A stretch of 64,000 nucleotides of DNA from Brachionus manjavacas (GCA_019054805.1 JAHQIY010000014.1:124001-188000), one strand, 5' to 3'; shown: positions 23,855-42,570, numbered from the stretch's first letter. The notes: a model not told the origin generated them from the sequence alone. Numbers and translations: made by a program.

Positions 23855-26553
23855 TTTTGGGAATTTTGTTGTCTAAAGATTAATTAATGAATGTAGAAAC
23901 AACGAACAAAATGATGAACACAAAATAACAACTAAAATTATAATAATATAGAAATATGAAGACAGAGGAAAATGAGGCAATGGAAAAAATTAACGAACAA
24001 ATAGCGATAAATGTAAATGTATGTACAGATTTTTATGATTTAGTGTGAGCTGTTATGTGTGAGTCTGTGTGTGTTTTAGAGTGATTGATGGATGGTTGAG
24101 AGAGAGAGAGAGTGAGAGAGAGGGTGAGTGAGTGTGAGTGCTTTTTGCTAGGTATCAATGGTGGTGATTCGCAATTTTCATCTCAAAAGAAAGGTTATTC
24201 AATAAAAATTCCGAATAAATTAATCTGAGTAGTTAAAGTTAATACACTGCTTATTAAACCAAAAAGAAAACAACAACATTTTATTATTATTATTATTATC
24301 ATTTAACCGTTTGTATAACAACACATAAATAGATAAATCAAATCAAATATGCTATAGTTTAAATGATGATTTGAATAAAGATGATTTTTTTGTCTTATTT
24401 CTTTCTCGTTAAAGTCCAACATAAGTCTTTCAATCAATCGAATTACCAAACAAAAAGAGCCCCCATTTTAAACACTCTTAATTTCAGTGTATTTATGCAA
24501 AAAAACATATCTTTAAAATAAAAAAAAGGCAAAAAATAGCACAAAATTGAATCAAAATTTTACTAAAAAAAATATCTTTACGGTTCACTTTTAACTTTTT
24601 AAACAAAAACAAAAAGTTTGGGCGTACAACCACAGAGCATTTCTTTCTTTCCTAAATTGTAAGCTATACTATATTTCTTTTAAAATTTTTAAATAATTTA
24701 ATTTTCAAATATAATAAATGCAGTTCAAAAAGCAAATAATTTGAAATTTAAAAAAAATAAAAAATTATTTCTGGCTAATTTATTGAATAAATGCCATAAT
24801 GACTTTTTATTCAACAACAACAAAAAATTTGAAAAAAAAAACACTCCTTTTAAACAAATATGATCAAATTTGATTATATAAACGAAACAGTGTTTTTTTT
24901 TTATTAATTACTTGTTAACCAATTTTAAAATGAATTTTTGTCGTTTTTGCCTAACTTAAATTTAATATTAAATTCTAAAAAAAGCTGATGAAATTTTAGC
25001 AAAGACAATTTTCTAAATATTAAAAATCGCTTTTTTTGCATAAAATCTTTAAAAATCAATAATTTTTTTCAAACATTTAGGGATTTTAAAATTTTTCTCT
25101 ACTCAAAATAAGCTTATGAACATTGATAAAACACTTAACATTCAAAAAATTGAAGAAAAATAAATACAAAATTGAAAATTTTCTGAACAAACGAAATAAA
25201 ATCATCTTTCAAATAAAAAATAAAAAATTAATAAAAAAGTCTAAATTTTTTTTAATTTTTTTTAAACCCTAAACCCAAACCCTTTCATTTAATTCAAAAA
25301 GATGATGAGAAAAACAAATTCTAGTGTTTCAAAGTGACAAACTGAAATCTTCACTTAAAAATCAAATCCACCATGAAACTTAAATTAAATTAATAATAAA
25401 ATCCAGCCCACTTTCTTCTTTGCAACATTAATCTGGGTTTATTTAATAACACGGTAAAATAACTCAAAGTATCATCCTCGACCAAGTGAAAGTTGTAATA
25501 ATAATTTCACTCAAAAATAGTCTCGATTGATTGAATTACATTGAAAATATAAATTAGATATTAGATAATAAGAGATTGAAAATTATTAATTTAATTAAAA
25601 TTTATTATTCTTTATTTGAAATGAAAATTATGCTAAAAAAATCAAATTATCTAATGTTTTTAAAAAAACTAGCTTAGCATTCAATAAGAAGATTTTTGTT
25701 AAAAAAATCAGGTGTTCAACAATTAGGATACCTTTAAATTGGTATTAATTAAACTTGAATATTTTTAATGTAAAGCATCAAAATGTTAAACAAGAAATCG
25801 ATTATTATGCAACATTTTTTTATTATGAATAATATATTGAATTATTTTTTTGTTCACGTTTTATTCGTCTCAGATTAAAATGTTCAATTAAAAGTATTTA
25901 GTTAGGTTTTATTTTTCTAAATATTTTTCTCTTTCAATTAAAGCTATTAAATTTTGTCAAAAAGTTCTTTTAAGCCGTTTTAAAAGCAAATAACATTTAG
26001 AAAACAAAATTAAATCAATTTTTTTTTATTAAAAAAAAGAAAATAAAAATTATTGATTTATGCTCTTCGTCATTCTAAAGTCCCAATCGGTTGTTTTAAT
26101 TTATTATCAATTTTTCTAGATGATTTTATTTTTTTCCATCCGTAGTTAAAGAGTATTTTTGATGTTGTTGTTGTTGTTACAACTCATAATTGCACATACC
26201 TTGATTTGAATATAAATCCGTAAATTATCACAAAAATTCTGGTTTAACTTCCTTGTTTGAAATCGATCTTGTCTGACAAGAAATGTATTCTGAATTTTTC
26301 TCTTAGCATGATTACTAAAATTTAAAATCCAACACAAAATCGATTTTCTAGTTCGTCAACAAAAGAAATTCAATCAAAAAAATCAAAAAAAAAAATCAAA
26401 AAAAAATCATAGTCTTTTAAGGCTTTAGTTAGCTTTTGTTCGACAAGGACAATCTAATAATCCTTTTGGTTCCTTGAGATTTGAAATTATCATAATTTTA
26501 GTTCAAAAATAAATTCAATTAAAATTCAAGTAAAATTTATTCAGCAACAAAAA
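23855..26553. other. AT-rich intergenic DNA between Rho1 and EME1 with microsatellites
   Basis: Both flanking genes point outward, so both promoters lie here. A GA/GT microsatellite occupies about 24050-24145 (GAGAGAGAGA then GTGAGTGAGTG), probably in the Rho1 leader or promoter. TTTATTCAG ends 9 nt before the EME1 ATG. No other gene or recognised repeat is seen. Confidence 0.5.
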
Positions 26554-27523
26554 ATGTCAGATAGGCTTTTTAGCGGCGTAAAAGTTTGGATAGACAAAAA
26601 TTTTATTCAAGGCACAAAGGGTGCCGGTGAACTGCTCACCAATTTGGAAAAGTCAAGCATTCAGACCATAATTGAGCAATTGCCAGTTGAAAATGGCATT
26701 TTTTGGACAAGAAAATCCTCTAATTGCAAAGAGCTGTGCCATCAAGAAAGCCAGCACGATCACTTGATCGTTAAATTAGATCTGAACAATTTCATTGAAA
26801 AACTGAGCTCGGAGAACTTTTCCGATTTGATTAGTTTTGTTCAAGTGTCAAAGCAAAGTGCCCGAGTGACTCAGATGACTTTGGTAGTGCCGGGATTTAA
26901 GTCTTTTCAGAAGTAATTTTTTTAGCGTTTTTTCTTTATGAGTCTGTGATGGTAAGAATAAATGAAATAAAATTTGGTCTAGGAGTGTTAAAAATGTGGA
27001 TACGAGAGAGTTGGTTAGGGCAAAAAAATCAAAAGTAAATAAATGGGATCTGAACAATGCTGTTCTGAGTCTAGAGCTTGAAGAGAACTGCTGCATTCGC
27101 TCGTACGACACGTCCGATGAGCTGAGGGATCTAGTTCTTAGCTACACTAAATCGGTCGCCGAGTACTTGTCCAAAATCGAAGGAGCAGATAATTTGATGT
27201 TTTGTGATAAAGCAATAGAAAAGTCCCAGGCTAAAGTAGGCAAAGACGGCCAAGGTCTCATCAATTTGTGGAAGGATATCCTCGAGTCTTTTCCGTTAGT
27301 TTCATCGGACCAGGCCCAAGCCATATGTTCCCACTATCCGTCACCTTTGTTGCTCAAAAAGGCCTACGAACAAACCGGCAATCCGCTGCTACTAGCCGAC
27401 ATTCAGGTTAGACGTGGAGCCGGGGTTTTGAGCAGTGTGAGACGGATTGGTCCTGAATTATCGCAAAAAATTCACAAATTTTTAACTTTAGCTTCGCCTA
27501 ATGAACTAATTGTAAATAATTAA
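26554..27523 (+). CDS. EME1: Crossover junction endonuclease EME1 (MMS4), two exons
   Basis: Exons 26554-26912 and 26983-27523 join in phase (AA|G) to 299 residues. The C-terminal double helix-hairpin-helix region AICSHYPSPLLLKKAYEQTG, then ADIQVRRGAGVLSSVRRIGP and ELSQKI, closely matches EME1/EME2. The upstream part (RLFSGVKVWIDKNF, QMTLVVPGFKSFQK) fits the inactive nuclease-like ERCC4 domain. EME1 partners MUS81 to cut branched recombination intermediates. It is much shorter than human EME1 (about 570), lacking the disordered N-terminal half; the short form could be the true one, or an upstream exon was missed, although the ATG is preceded by an acceptor-like TTCAG. The downstream gene starts 31 bp after the stop. 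Confidence 0.85.
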
Positions 27524-27554
27524 TTAATTATTTTTTTTCTTTTTAATTTAGAAA

Positions 27555-28007
27555 ATGATTCAATTTAATGATTTGAATAAAGTTTTATTTAGTTTTTTGA
27601 TTATTTTATTTGTTTATTGTGCAAGAAAGTATTTTAGTGTGACCAAGAAGGTGTCTGTTGTTGGCGAAAAAAAAAACAGTCAAGGCAGTTTTGTGGACTC
27701 GCAGCTGCACCGAGAAAGTATGCTGCAACAAAAGCTTTCCCAAGTGAAAGACGAGAAAATTCCGCAACTAAAGTTGTCGTCCCAGATCAACAAAGATCTA
27801 AGCTCGGAGGAAAAAGAAAAGGAGAAAGAACTGCGGCAAAAACAGTTGGAGCACATTTTCGAATTGCTCAAGCATCAGGATTTGAAAGTAACATCTGATG
27901 AGGATTTCAAGTTTAGTGTTCTTAAGGATAACGATTGCACCTATGAGGAAAAAGAAGTCGAGCTTAAAAATGTTTTTGATTCACAGCTTAGATTGTATGG
28001 ACTGTAA
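27555..28007 (+). CDS. Small single-pass membrane protein with charged coiled-coil tail, family unknown
   Basis: A 150-residue single exon. A hydrophobic helix at about 10-24 (VLFSFLIILFVYCA) near the N-terminus is followed by a Lys/Glu/Gln-rich predicted coiled coil (about 50-105, EEKEKEKELRQKQLEHIFEL) and an acidic tail ending DSQLRLYGL. I do not recognise the family; the short N-terminal anchor plus cytosolic coil is reminiscent in layout only of RIC3-type chaperones. The ATG is 31 nt after the EME1 stop and 3 nt after TTTTTTTTCTTTTTAATTTAG, a strong 3' splice acceptor. AATAAA occurs 10 nt after the stop. The context suggests co-transcription with EME1 and release by trans-splicing. Confidence 0.65.
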   Translation: MIQFNDLNKVLFSFLIILFVYCARKYFSVTKKVSVVGEKKNSQGSFVDSQLHRESMLQQKLSQVKDEKIPQLKLSSQINKDLSSEEKEKEKELRQKQLEHIFELLKHQDLKVTSDEDFKFSVLKDNDCTYEEKEVELKNVFDSQLRLYGL

Positions 28008-28172
28008 ATTAATTTGAATAAATGTTGTCATTTTGATAACTAATTTACTTAATTTAAATATTAATAATAATAAAATTAATAGATTTTTTTTTTTTATTTT
28101 GTTTAAAATCTGTAGAGGATTTTTACGTAATATTTTATAGCTATCTTTTATGGCTTTTACTGCTTTATTCAA

Positions 28173-28252
28173 AACGCGCTGAGGGTGGAAAAATCTTCAA
28201 AATATCTCTGCAATACAAAGCGAATGCTTAAACTGGCCAAAATAAATGCCCA
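28173..28252 (+). mobile_element. SINE fragment (same family as 47892-48190)
   Basis: CGCTGAGGGTGGAAAAATCT then TCAAAATATCTCTGCAATAC and GCGAATGCTTAAAC match the section just after the tRNA-like head of the fuller copy. The head and 3' end are absent. Confidence 0.6.
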
Positions 28253-28559
28253 AATCTAAAAATTCATTATAAAATATTATTGATAGCTTATCTATATTTT
28301 AATTACTTGGTTATTTGAAAAATCTAACAACAAGTTATTAAAGTTAAATAATTCAAATTTTGAACCATGCGTTTCAAAAACTATCTTGAAAATCTAAATC
28401 TTAAAAAAATCTAGCAAGGAAGTTGTTAAATGAGAATTTGGTGCTGTATGAGCTGATTTAGAATTTTTTTCTTTATTTGACGAAAAGCTTTATTCTCACA
28501 GATGTGTTGATATTTTTAGAAATAACTTAACCCATCAACATGATAAGAAAAGATGAGGC

Positions 28560-28830
28560 CTTCAAATTTCAACAAGACAGCATCTCTTGTTATCGTGCCA
28601 GAATAGTGAAGCTATGGTTCCAAGAGCAAAATATTGAGTCTTGTCTTGGCCTGCGAACAGTCCAGATCTGAGTTGATTCAACAAAGATATTACAAAACGG
28701 GAGCCAAGGTCAATGGATGAGCTGAAAGAAATCGTTTCAAGTATTCTTACTAATGTACGAATATCCATTTTTAAGAACTTATTAGACTCAATGCCAAAAA
28801 ATAGTTAACGACTTTTTGAGAAATAGAGGT
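28560..28830 (+). mobile_element. Tc1/mariner transposase fragment
   Basis: FQQDSISCYRARIVKLWFQE then QNIE, and after a frame change RSMDELKEIVSSIL and LLDSMPKN, follow the C-terminal half of Tc1-like transposases (FQQDN.P.H; SPDLNPIEN; LVDSMPKR). The Asn and His after FQQD are replaced and the frame changes, so it is inactive. The N-terminal DNA-binding part and both ends are not identified. Confidence 0.75.
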
Positions 28831-28864
28831 ATTAGATATTAGAAGGGTTATTCAACTCATTTCT

Positions 28865-28909
28865 ATGATCTTTCTAAAATTATAAAAAATGCAATTTTAG
28901 AAAGATCAT
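28865..28909. repeat. Perfect 17-bp inverted repeat with 11-nt loop
   Basis: ATGATCTTTCTAAAATT at 28865-28881 pairs exactly with 28893-28909. The core TTTCTAAAAT and the 11-nt spacing are shared with the hairpin at 998-1046. It lies 35 bp downstream of the Tc1-like fragment. Confidence 0.8.
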
Positions 28910-29548
28910 TTTAGAAATTTTTGGAATGGGTAAAACAGTTACGTATTGATAATTCTTCTAGGTAATAAATATTCGAGGTAATAATTAAAAAAAATCATCT
29001 TAAACTTCAAAAACTTGAAAAAAAACTTTTTTAATTTTTTTTTGGTTTGTTTGAAAATTTCATGAATTTTTTTATTATTATTCATTTTTTTTTTCACAAA
29101 GAGGACTTATAGTCTTATAAACAAAATAAAGCCTAAAAATAAAATATTTTCTTAGGACTATTTTTCATTCAAATGTAATATTAAATAGACTATATATTTT
29201 AAATTTTATTAAAAAAAAAAAGATTCTAATTTATTGAAGTAAACTTTGTTAAATACACAATTAATAAAATGACATAAAATAAAAAAAATAAAGCACAAAA
29301 ATCATTCGGTTAGTACGAAAATAGAGAAATAAGTAGAATTCACATTTAAATATTTAGAAACAAGTGAATGGAAAATGATGCGCCGTGGGTCGTCTATCGA
29401 TCAAAAAACAAAAAACAAAAAAAAAAGGTAAAAAAAATATATTATTTTAAAATTAAAAATCACTAAATAAATTTTACTTTAATTCTCTTTTTTTTTATTC
29501 AAATAAAAAACAAACATTAACATTTAATAATTCTGATTCTCCCATTAT

Positions 29549-36899
<7,351 letters not shown>

Positions 36900-36972
36900 C
36901 GAGCCTACCAGGACTCGAACCTGGAATCTTCTGATTCGAAGTCAGACGCGTTATCCATTACGCTACAGGCCC
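36900..36972 (-). tRNA. tRNA-Arg(TCG)
   Basis: 73 nt. The minus strand begins GGGCCTGTAGCGTAATGG. The acceptor stem pairs with two G-U pairs, the anticodon stem is TCTGA/TCAGA around loop CTTCGAA giving anticodon TCG, and the T arm is CCAGG-TTCGAGT-CCTGG. There is no intron. A T-rich run follows as a Pol III terminator. The sequence is identical to the copy at 46953-47025, in opposite orientation. Confidence 0.95.
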
Positions 36973-37949
36973 TCTCTTTCTTCAACACCTTTTTTTAATG
37001 CTCGCTTTTTTCTTCCCTTTTTTTTTACTTAATTTTTGAATAAAATTTTCCAAATAAACCTTATTTTTTCTTATCAAAATAATAACTAGCAAAAACCATA
37101 GAATTTAGCTAACACTTTAAATCCTAAAAGTCAAGTACAGGTGCTTCAAGTAGCTGTTAAAAATCATTTCATTCTACAATTGACTCAACAGTCAAATGAG
37201 AACATCGACGCTGTAACCTTTAATGTGTTTTAACATAAAGGCGGTTAGTTTATGCTCGGAATATTTTCAAAATTAAATTCTTTACTTGTTTTTGATTTAA
37301 ATTTTAATAAAACGATTAGAAAAAAAATATTTTTCTACATTAACTGCCAAAACTAACCTTGGTTGATTTGTAATCATCAATTTGGTCAACATTTAATAGC
37401 TTTTTTTTCTAAATAAAACTAAAAATAAATTGTTCATTATTAAAACAAAAGCAAAAATAGATTAGTAATTAAATCAACTAACAATAGCATTTAAACGACT
37501 TGTTGAAATGATGTTAATTGAAGATAAATTTTATTTATAGAATAAATCAAATTAAATTAATTTAAATGTTAGTTTAACATAACTTTATTCAATTTAATTA
37601 ATAAGAAATCTTGAAAAGTTTAAATTTATTTATTTTTGTAAAATTTCTATTTTTTTGAATATTCTTTTAAAAGTTGAAACTGTTAAAGTCTACTACTAAT
37701 GAAGATGTGCAAAATCTCTGCAAAATTCACTTCGCTAGATAATATTGCTTTTTTTTGGGTTTTACTTTTTTTTATTTAAAAAAAAAGTTCCGTTTTATAA
37801 ATAATTATCAAATAAAAAGTTTGTTGAAACTAAATTAGCTAATAATAAAATAAAACTATGTCATGCTATGCACATATAATGAGGAATTAGCCTTATTAAA
37901 ATTCGTTTTATCAATTTTGTTTTTAAATTCATTAACAGCATTTCTGTTT
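36973..37949. other. AT-rich DNA with a remnant of a family A miniature element
   Basis: GATGTGCAAAATCTCTGCAA then AATTCACTTCGCTAGATAAT at about 37700-37745 matches the core of the copy at 47160-47410. Otherwise nothing recognised. Confidence 0.5.
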
Positions 37950-38430
37950 AAAATATCCTCATTTGATTGATTCCAAACATTTGAAAATCTATTCCTGAAA
38001 AAGTTATATCTTTGTTCACAATTTTTACCATTTTCTTCACCAATTTAAATTCATGTTGTCTAGGAGCCGGACCTTAGTTTTTCTTGAAAACTAAGGAAGT
38101 ATTCCGTTCATTTTTTTATAATCATTTAACAATTTTGAATATTTCAATCAAATCTCCTCTTATTAATTTTGTTTCTAAAAAAGTCAAGTTCAGTGCAGAA
38201 AATCTGTCATTGTAATTAAATTTTTTTAATTCTGGAACCAGTTTGGTAGCTCTGCAGAAGTTTTGAACTGACTCGAAAATTTTTATATCTTTCTTAAAAT
38301 GTAAACTCCAAACTCTAAATGAGGCCTAACAAAAGCTTTCTATGGTCTAAATACTGTTTCCTTATTTTGAATTTCTTCTTAATGACTAATCCTAGATCTC
38401 GTTCTATTAATTACTTAATTGTTTATTTTG
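37950..38430 (-). mobile_element. LINE fragment, C-terminal end of reverse transcriptase
   Basis: On the minus strand RDLGLVIKKKFK, RPHLEFGVYILRKDIKIFES, RATKLVPELKKFNYNDRFSA and LNLTFLETKLIRGDLIEIFK follow the CR1/Jockey-type C-terminus in order. Frames change and stops occur. It is similar to, but distinct from, the copy at 38600-39640. Confidence 0.8.
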
Positions 38431-38599
38431 TTCAATTAGCATCTCAAGGGCGATGAAAAATTTGAATAAAATAAATAAACTAAATAAAATAAGCCAAAAA
38501 ATGAATAAAGTTAATTTTGCAGTTTTATTTTTAATTTTTGACGCATGATCTTTCAATTCTTTTTTAATTTTCAATTAAATGGCAATATTAATTAAATTT

Positions 38600-39640
38600 A
38601 ATTAATCTTTATCTGCTGTAAATATGTTCGTGAAGAAGGTTTCTCTTGACTTTGTCAAGCAGAGTTGCTTCCTGAGTCTTGGTTTTTTACGTAGATTCAT
38701 CGATGAGTGATTAACTTTTGGAGTTTGGCTTGAATCTGCGAAGGCATGCAGGTGAACTGACAATTTTGAAAAGTTGGATTGAATCACTTCTTTTGTTTCT
38801 ATTTTCAAGCGTAGGGATACCAATTTTTTCTAACCTTGAGAGATAATTGAGATTTCTGAGATCAGGCACTAGTTTAGTAGCTCTACGTTGGACTCTCTTT
38901 TTCCAGCCTTTTACACTAATAGTAGTTAAAGGCTGCTTGAAATTCTTTATTCCAAGCTATTTCTATATAGCTTGGAATTTTTTTGCAAAGGATTCCAAGC
39001 TGCTGAACAGTATTCAAGATGCGGTCTTACAAACGCAATGAAAATTCTTCTTAAGTTGTCCGTTGTCCAAAATTTAAAGGCATTTTTGAGTTGAGCAATA
39101 AGTCCATAAGCCGTCTGGATTGCCTTGTCTATTTGCTCAGTCAATTTGAGCTTACTATTTAACATGATACCTAAATCTCTTTACAAGGACGACTGTTATA
39201 ATACATGACTATGTGAAGTATCTATCTTCATGGTGAAAGGTGTTTGTGGGTTGCCTTTGGAGCCAAATCAAATGATTTTGCATTTCTTTTGGTTAAACTA
39301 CATATGCCAATTGTCAGCCCACAGTCAGTTAACTATATTGTCAATATCTTCTTGAACAAGTTTTAGGTAAAGCGAATTACTTATTGTGGAGATAAGTTAA
39401 CTGTCGTAAGCAAAAAGTTTTCATGCACTTCGTACTGATTCCAGCAGGGGAAAACTACATTCTTTTAGGACTTTGTAAAGGTTGTTATCAGATAGAGTGT
39501 CTAGGAAGGCAATGCTTGAGTTTCTTCCTTTACCTTTGCAAGTGCCACCGAGGTTCGACCATAAAATGTCCGAAAAAATAAAGTCACCGAGGACAATTAG
39601 ACCATCTAGTTTTTTTTTGTCAACTAGTTTATTGGCATGG
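38600..39640 (-). mobile_element. Internally deleted LINE with endonuclease and reverse-transcriptase pieces
   Basis: From about 39600 downward: GLIVLGDFIFSDILWSNLGG is the end of an AP-type endonuclease (GDFN.P.I.W). About 100 bp later LFAYDS, then SLYLKLVQEDIDNIV, is the reverse-transcriptase F(A/V)DD region, so the N-terminal part of the RT is deleted. It continues with DNWHM, MLNSKLKLTEQIDKAIQTAY, AFVRPHLEYCSAAWNPLQKN and LVPDLRNLNYLSRLEKIGIP. Several stops. CR1/Rex/Jockey-like clade. Confidence 0.82.
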
Positions 39641-40659
39641 ATAATTTAAAAAGATGCAGGACATTACTGACCTCGTTGGAAGTTACTATGAGTAGAGACA
39701 GCTGAAAAGATTTGCCGATAAAATCATTGAATTCAGTGAGTTTTAAATTTAATTTTTCCTTCAAAGTAAATTAAATGAATTTGAAAAAAAAATAATAAAA
39801 AAAAATGTATTAAAAAAAAAAAATTTTAATTTTTGTGAAAATTCAAACAAATTTACAATAAAATGTATCTTTATATTGTTTGTGAAATAACTTTAAATTT
39901 TTTCACCTGTAAATGAATTCGTATGGAAAAATGATTGATAATTCTAAAAAAGGGACAAAATCCAAAAATTTTAGTAAATCGAACGAAAACGACGTTGATG
40001 TCCTGAAAATGAATCCTTTTCAAATTTTGTGCGGCTGTTAATTTTTGATAATAGAGTTTTTTTTGAGACCTTTAAGGTTTTTTAGATCACTATATGATCA
40101 TTTCTTTTTAACAAATTTTCATCGCACTACTCAATCAAAAGAAATCAGATCCAAGAATCAAAATCATTCCATAAGAATTACTAAAAAAATTAATTTTGTT
40201 TCTGTTTAAAAAAAATCAATCATCCTTATTGACAAATTCATTCAAAGGTGAACTAATTCAAAGTTTTCTTACTAAAAATAAAAACAAAACGAAAGAAATG
40301 AAAAGAATAAATAAAAAATCAATTTTTATTCGATTTTTCAAAAACCTTTTTTTGAACTTAACACAGTTCTTTTCTAGGGTTTTCAAAAACCTTTTGACCA
40401 AAATGGGCACCATGAATGTTATATCGCCCAACATGTGGCCCATCACCATTAAGTGAATTATTTGAAACATTCTTTTTAAAGATTTTAATTACAAAAAAAT
40501 ATATAAAAAAAAAAATTTTAAACCTGTTTTATTTTAAACCTATTATCGAGGAGTAGTCGGGCAGGATGTACAACGAGTTTAGTTGTTTCTCTCCATTTTT
40601 TTCCACAATCGAGTCACTGCTCGACGATATCGACTTGTAGCTGAGAAGCAACACTTCGA
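39641..40659. other. AT-rich DNA with two small islands of coding-like composition
   Basis: On the minus strand, 40455-40370 reads HLMVMGHMLGDITFMVPILV and 40660-40545 reads EVLLLSYKSISSSSDSIVEK then NGEKQLNSLYILPDYSSI. Both are GC-richer than their surroundings and may be exon relics of one dead gene, but I do not recognise the family. No intact gene. Confidence 0.35.
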
Positions 40660-40860
40660 TCTAGTGTTGGGTTTCGTACACGCGATCAGATAACCGGCAA
40701 ATTATTAATATGGCCGGTTAACTGTTCACCCGGACTGGTTAAATTTAAGCGAACGATCAGATGGTCGATCATTTTGGCGATCAAAAATTCTGCTCACAAT
40801 TAGTGCGATCACTTGAATTCAATCGATCACGATAATTATATTTTTCTGAAAAAATTTTAT
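40660..40860. mobile_element. Possible hAT-type transposon terminus
   Basis: TAGTGTTGGGTTTCGTACAC resembles hAT ends. It is followed by the short hairpin AACCGGC...GCCGGTT (about 40697-40724) and repeated CGATCA motifs, typical of hAT subterminal regions. A hAT transposase fragment lies 1.1 kb downstream. The opposite end (CCCAACACTA) was not found in the window. Confidence 0.4.
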
Positions 40861-41014
40861 TTATTAAAAAATTGATTTTTTGGACTATATTTTATTAAAA
40901 TTTAAAATAATTGAATTAAATTGAAATTAAAAAAAAATTTAATAAGCTATGAAGGAAAAACAAATTTTATTAAAAAATAATAAACAAAATTAAAGTATTG
41001 AAATTGTGCTTGAT

Positions 41015-41330
41015 TTTGTCTTGAACCCGTAATCATTTCCTCTGCGGTAATACACAACTCGAAAACGGCTTCAAAGCATCCAGCAGTATGCAGCATGTCG
41101 CAGACCTGACCCAAATTGGCCACATATCAAATTTGCTTGACCAACTTGACTCCATCCTTCAACAATCTGACTATTTCATAGCTATCTTTTTTTCTGTTCA
41201 ACGCTTTATTAAGTTTTTCTCAGGACTTGGAAAATATAGCATTCACGTTAATGACAATGATGGACACATCTGCTTTAGAATTTGGTTCAACAAGTCTGAA
41301 TATGCATTATCTTATATATATCTTTAAAAA
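41015..41330 (-). pseudogene. NUP155-like nucleoporin fragment, decayed
   Basis: On the minus strand an open-like frame reads KADVSIIVINVNAIFSKS, EKLNKALNRKKDSYEIVRLL, KDGVKLVKQI, then VANLGQVCDMLHTAGCFEAV and FELCITAEE. The order and the final (L)xxVC....FYEGVVELSLTAAE-type block match the C-terminal helical region of NUP155/Nup154. Two in-frame TGA codons (after FSKS and after KQI) show it is dead. Only about 80 codons remain. It sits between a hAT-like end and a hAT transposase fragment. Confidence 0.5.
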
Positions 41331-41929
41331 AAATATTCTTTTAATGAAGAAAATTTAAAAAAATCATTTTTTTTTTTAAATTTTCAATAGTCATACCAAA
41401 GATTTAAATTTTTTATTTGAAAAAAACTATGTTTATAATTTTTAATTAAATAATGAGCATTAAAAAAATGTCTCAAAACTAAGTTATTTAAAGATTTAAT
41501 CCTTTTAATTATTTATAAAAAATTTTAAATTAAAATAAAAACATGTTAATTTTTGAAATATCAAGTTTTTTTTATTAAAAAAAAATTTAAAAAATTAAAA
41601 TAAATATCTTTATTAGATGAAATTCACACTAGATATTTCGTTGCTGTTGGCTTTTTCTGTGCTAACTTACATAAATTAATTTAAATTTATTATTTTAAAT
41701 AAAAACTAAAAATCTTTGAAAAAAACCTTATATTTATTTATATTTTTTTATTTAAAAAATATTATTTAATGTTAATGTAAACAAGTTTGCTCCTAAAAGA
41801 CTGCTATCTGATTCTTCTTATATCAATAATTCTCAGAGTAAAAATCAATGCAAGGCCGAAGAACCTTGTTTAAGTGATCTTACTTTAATTTGGAGGATAA
41901 AAACCATTCTATGGCTCAACAAATCTTTA

Positions 41930-42570
41930 ATATGTCGATTCACAAAGATGACATTTCACTTTCGGAATTATTAGATTATTAGATTTATCTGAATTTGAAG
42001 ATGATGAAGAATTCAGGAAAAGAAAAAAGGCCTCAAAATGTTGGAAATATTTTAAGTTGAAGAAACTAAAAAAAAAATTTATTGGAAAGCCAAATAAAAT
42101 GGGGGAAATTTTGCCAATTCGAGTTGTCAAATGTAACGTGAATTCAAACAATAGAATCTGTAATTTCGAGATTGCTCAAAATAACAATTCAACAAGCAGT
42201 ATGATAAAGCATTTTAATCACAAACATCAAATCAGCATATGCCAAAAAAAATGAATTAGATGAAAGAGAAAAAGATCGAGCCTTTCTGCTAATGATGTTT
42301 ATAATAACCGCAAGTCTTCCATTTCGATGTGTTGAAAACAAATTTTTTAAGCTTTTCTGCAAATTTCTCAATCGAAATTTTAAACTTCCTTAGAGAAAAG
42401 AATTATCAGGTTACAACATTGTTACAAAAAAATTATTAGACGTGAAAACATTAGCCTTACAACGGATTGTTGGACATCAGTCCAAAATTTTTCTTACAAA
42501 GCCTTAACTGCTCATTTTTTGATGAAAGAACTATTTAAACAGAAATTAAATAGAATAGAATTAAATATGT
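41930..42570 (+). mobile_element. hAT transposase N-terminal fragment with BED zinc finger
   Basis: CWKYFKLKKLKKKFIGKPNK, then VKCNVNSNNRICNFEIAQNN and SSMIKHFNHKHQIS, form a degenerate BED finger (final H...H kept). After it LPFRCVENKFFKLFCKFLN and the typical TTDCWTSVQNFSYKALTAHF block appear with frame changes. The catalytic core and C-terminal dimerisation domain are not seen, so it is inactive. Confidence 0.72.

Noticed and set aside
25263-25285. Telomere-like AAACCCTAAACCCAAACCC
   Set aside because: Only about three imperfect units, isolated in AT-rich DNA; too short to be an interstitial telomere.
27512-27551. A 40-nt intron that would fuse EME1 in frame to the downstream membrane protein
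   Set aside because: GT, AG and phase all fit, but 40 nt is shorter than every other intron here (minimum 53), EME1 already has a complete C-terminus, and a membrane anchor on a nuclear nuclease is implausible. An operon-type junction is simpler.
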